Source of the DNA: Phocoena phocoena
Lineage: Eukaryota > Chordata > Mammalia > Artiodactyla > Phocoenidae
DNA: 64,000 bases
NCBI RefSeq assembly: GCF_963924675.1
Contig: NC_089227.1
Span: 49,904,080 to 49,968,079 of the forward strand
Reading direction: 5' to 3'
The notes under the pieces are model-generated. The model was not told the origin of the DNA. It was given only the letters and a program-made list of their open reading frames with translations, and ran no database searches. This document shows, one piece after another, positions 62,326 to 64,000 of this stretch (position 1 is the first letter of the stretch; each line of letters begins with the position of its first letter). The position numbers were made by a program, and so were the translations under genes.

Positions 62326-62360
62326 AATTCCAGTTACTACCAAAGATGAAAGGGAAGTGA
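62326..62360 (+). repeat. 35-bp direct repeat, copy 2
   Basis: Starts AATTCCAGTTACTACC and ends GATGAAAGGGAAGTGA, 2.1 kb downstream of copy 1 and just before an L2 relic. Confidence 0.85.
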
Positions 62361-62394
62361 ATAGACGTCATCAGCTCTGCTTCTTCGGTGTCAT

Positions 62395-62635
62395 CCTCTA
62401 GGTTAAATGTCACCCCCTTAGAGAGGCCTTTGCTGACCACGTCATTATTCTTCATCAGAGCATCTTATTTTCCTCATAGCACTCACCGCTTATTTAATGG
62501 TTGTTTCCCTTTCTTCCTACCTGAACTGTAAGCCCTACAAGGTCAGGGACCACATCATTCAATCATTCCTGCATTCCCTGCACTTGGCACAGTGAAGAGC
62601 GTCCCAGACCCCCAAAAGTGCTGAAGGAATGAATG
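62395..62635 (+). mobile_element. L2 LINE 3' end, well preserved
   Basis: TGTCACCCCCTTAGAGAGGC, TTCCTCATAGCACTCACCGC, CTGTAAGCCCTACAAGGTCA and GGAATGAATGAGC follow the full L2 3' end. Confidence 0.75.
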
Positions 62636-62874
62636 AGCTATTGAAGTCCTGTGTGGCAAGCTTGTTCCATGTTCTTAGTGGACTCACAGTTCCTTGGGAT
62701 CACCTCCTTCTTTTCTCAGATTCAACTAAAGAATGCTACTTGGTCTCAACACTCAGCTTACCAGGGTGGTTCCCATTCATTAATTTTTCTTTAAAAAAAA
62801 ACAACTGGAATTTTTGTTCAGTCAGAGTCTCAGGCCCACTAATAGTTCCATATCTGAAGGATGCAGTGTAGTGA

Positions 62875-63115
62875 AGGGGTTGCAGGAACCAGCTTTGGAG
62901 CATCTAGTTTTATCTCGGTCGCTTCTTAGCTGGGTAATGGTGGCTCATTATTAATCATCTCTCCACCTCCGTTTCCTCAACTGTAAAATGAGGATATTGC
63001 TATAGATCCCTCACCTAGTGTTGACCTGAGGTTAAATAAAACAGTGCATGTAAAGCAGTGAGCTTTGTGTTTCATGTTTCACATTGCATATGCTTAGTAA
63101 AACTTAGCCCCTATT
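62875..63115 (-). mobile_element. MIR SINE relic
   Basis: CTTCTTAGCTGGGTAATGGT, CTCCGTTTCCTCAACTGTAA and ATGAGGATATTGCTATAG match the antisense MIR core. Confidence 0.65.
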
Positions 63116-64000
63116 ATTTTGTTCATACTGTTAAGTTACCTTGGTGTATCATTTTTCTAGAACAGGATAAGGAGTGGCTCCTTGTCAGAGGTAACATCGG
63201 ACATTAGAAGAATTCAGAGCCACAAAGCCTAGGACCTGGAGTACTGGGATCCAGGCAGAGCCTCATGCCTAAAGGCACAAAGCCTGAACTTAGGTCACAG
63301 CTGCCTGGGCGGTATGGCCAAATGACTCAATATTGACGTAATGACTAATCGTCGCAGGGCTTCTTGTGTCTCTTCCCCTCCACCCCACCACAGTCACCAC
63401 AAGGCTAGAACTGATCCTGGGGTCTGACGAGAGGCTGAGCATACAGTGAGTTTCAGCAAACCCTTCCAATAAGATTGGAGAAACCAGGCAGGGCACTCTG
63501 GGCTGAGGGGTTTGCTAACTCCTTGACAGGGTGGAATTGGGGGCTCCTCTTTTGCTTTCCTTTGTGCCTCACAGAATCCAGAGTGCAGTCCCCAATGGCT
63601 GTCAGAGAGTCTTGTTCTGAGCCACAGGAGGAAGTGCCTCACACCAGCTCATAGGGAAACTCCAAACAGTCAACAGGAAGAAAATCACATATGAAAATGT
63701 TTTTTGTCTCACCATTTTTCTATGCAGTAATCTGAGGGGGGAAACAGGGAGACATTTGGCTATGAGACATTAATTGAACAGAATGTACTTTAACTGTTCC
63801 CTCTCACATCTGGGGTTGTGTGGCTGGCTCACTGATCTCAATCAAGAAAAGAGCAATGACTTATGCATTTAATGATCTTACTGGACATAATTGCCTTTCA
63901 TACTGATTTGTAAGGCAGGTGCTCCCCTCTCCCATTTCAGTTGGAACTCCAAGAGGAGCTCCACTGGTTTTAATATTCTGAACCATGTAGGGTCAGCAAT
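63116..64000. other. CDK6: Intron sequence, no element recognised
   Basis: Unique-looking to the window end, with no supported gene or repeat. Confidence 0.35.

Larger units (their letters stand above)
59196..62394. other. CDK6: Repeat-poor intron sequence
   Basis: A 142-codon frame at 60670-61098 shows no recognisable family. A 35-bp dispersed repeat has copies at 60211-60245 and 62326-62360. The rest is unassigned. Confidence 0.35.

Overview
The window is intronic mammalian DNA with one protein-coding exon that I can recognise. Its repeats point to a cetacean. There are about twenty tRNA-derived SINEs of the CHR type (the family shared by cetaceans, hippopotamus and ruminants), including eight CpG-rich, short, young-looking copies, and several 5'-truncated L1 3' ends of artiodactyl type. 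I saw no BovB LINE, which a ruminant genome should show. A toothed whale is the most likely source, but the species call is an inference.

The coding exon lies at 39647-39756 on the + strand. It encodes kinase residues with [14 protein letters not shown] and AEMFRR signatures, which match CDK6 and differ from CDK4. It corresponds to CDK6 coding residues about 180-216 (exon 5 of the usual transcript). The window is therefore CDK6 intron 4 (1-39646, left end outside), exon 5, and intron 5 (39757-64000, right end outside). No other CDK6 exon and no other gene was found. The long reading frames elsewhere are mostly antisense or sense reads through SINE copies.

Layout: 1-4700 is SINE-rich, with an internally deleted Tigger-type DNA transposon carrying a nested SINE. 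4700-12240 holds old L2, L1 and MIR relics, a pogo-type MITE, a CA tract and a compound TA/CA tract. 12240-24890 is a 12.6 kb stretch with no CHR SINE and few repeats of any kind, the best place in the window to look for intronic regulatory DNA. 24890-32450 holds L2/MIR relics, a clean L1 insertion and two SINEs. 32450-38650 is a dense nest of L1, SINE and hAT pieces just upstream of the exon. 39760-50250 has sparser SINEs, MER5A-like and other hAT relics and MIRs. 51850-56830 has a quasi-palindrome, two L1 tails sharing one target site, and an LTR-like relic holding an L1 that holds a SINE. 56830-64000 is SINE-free with MIR and L2 relics.

I see no operon, CRISPR array, intact mobile-element gene or new gene system. 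The most useful observations are the SINE-poor block, the triple target-site L1 pair, the 65-bp quasi-palindrome, inverted SINEs flanking exon 5, and an unexplained 35-bp dispersed repeat. Repeat family names were assigned by eye and should be read as such.
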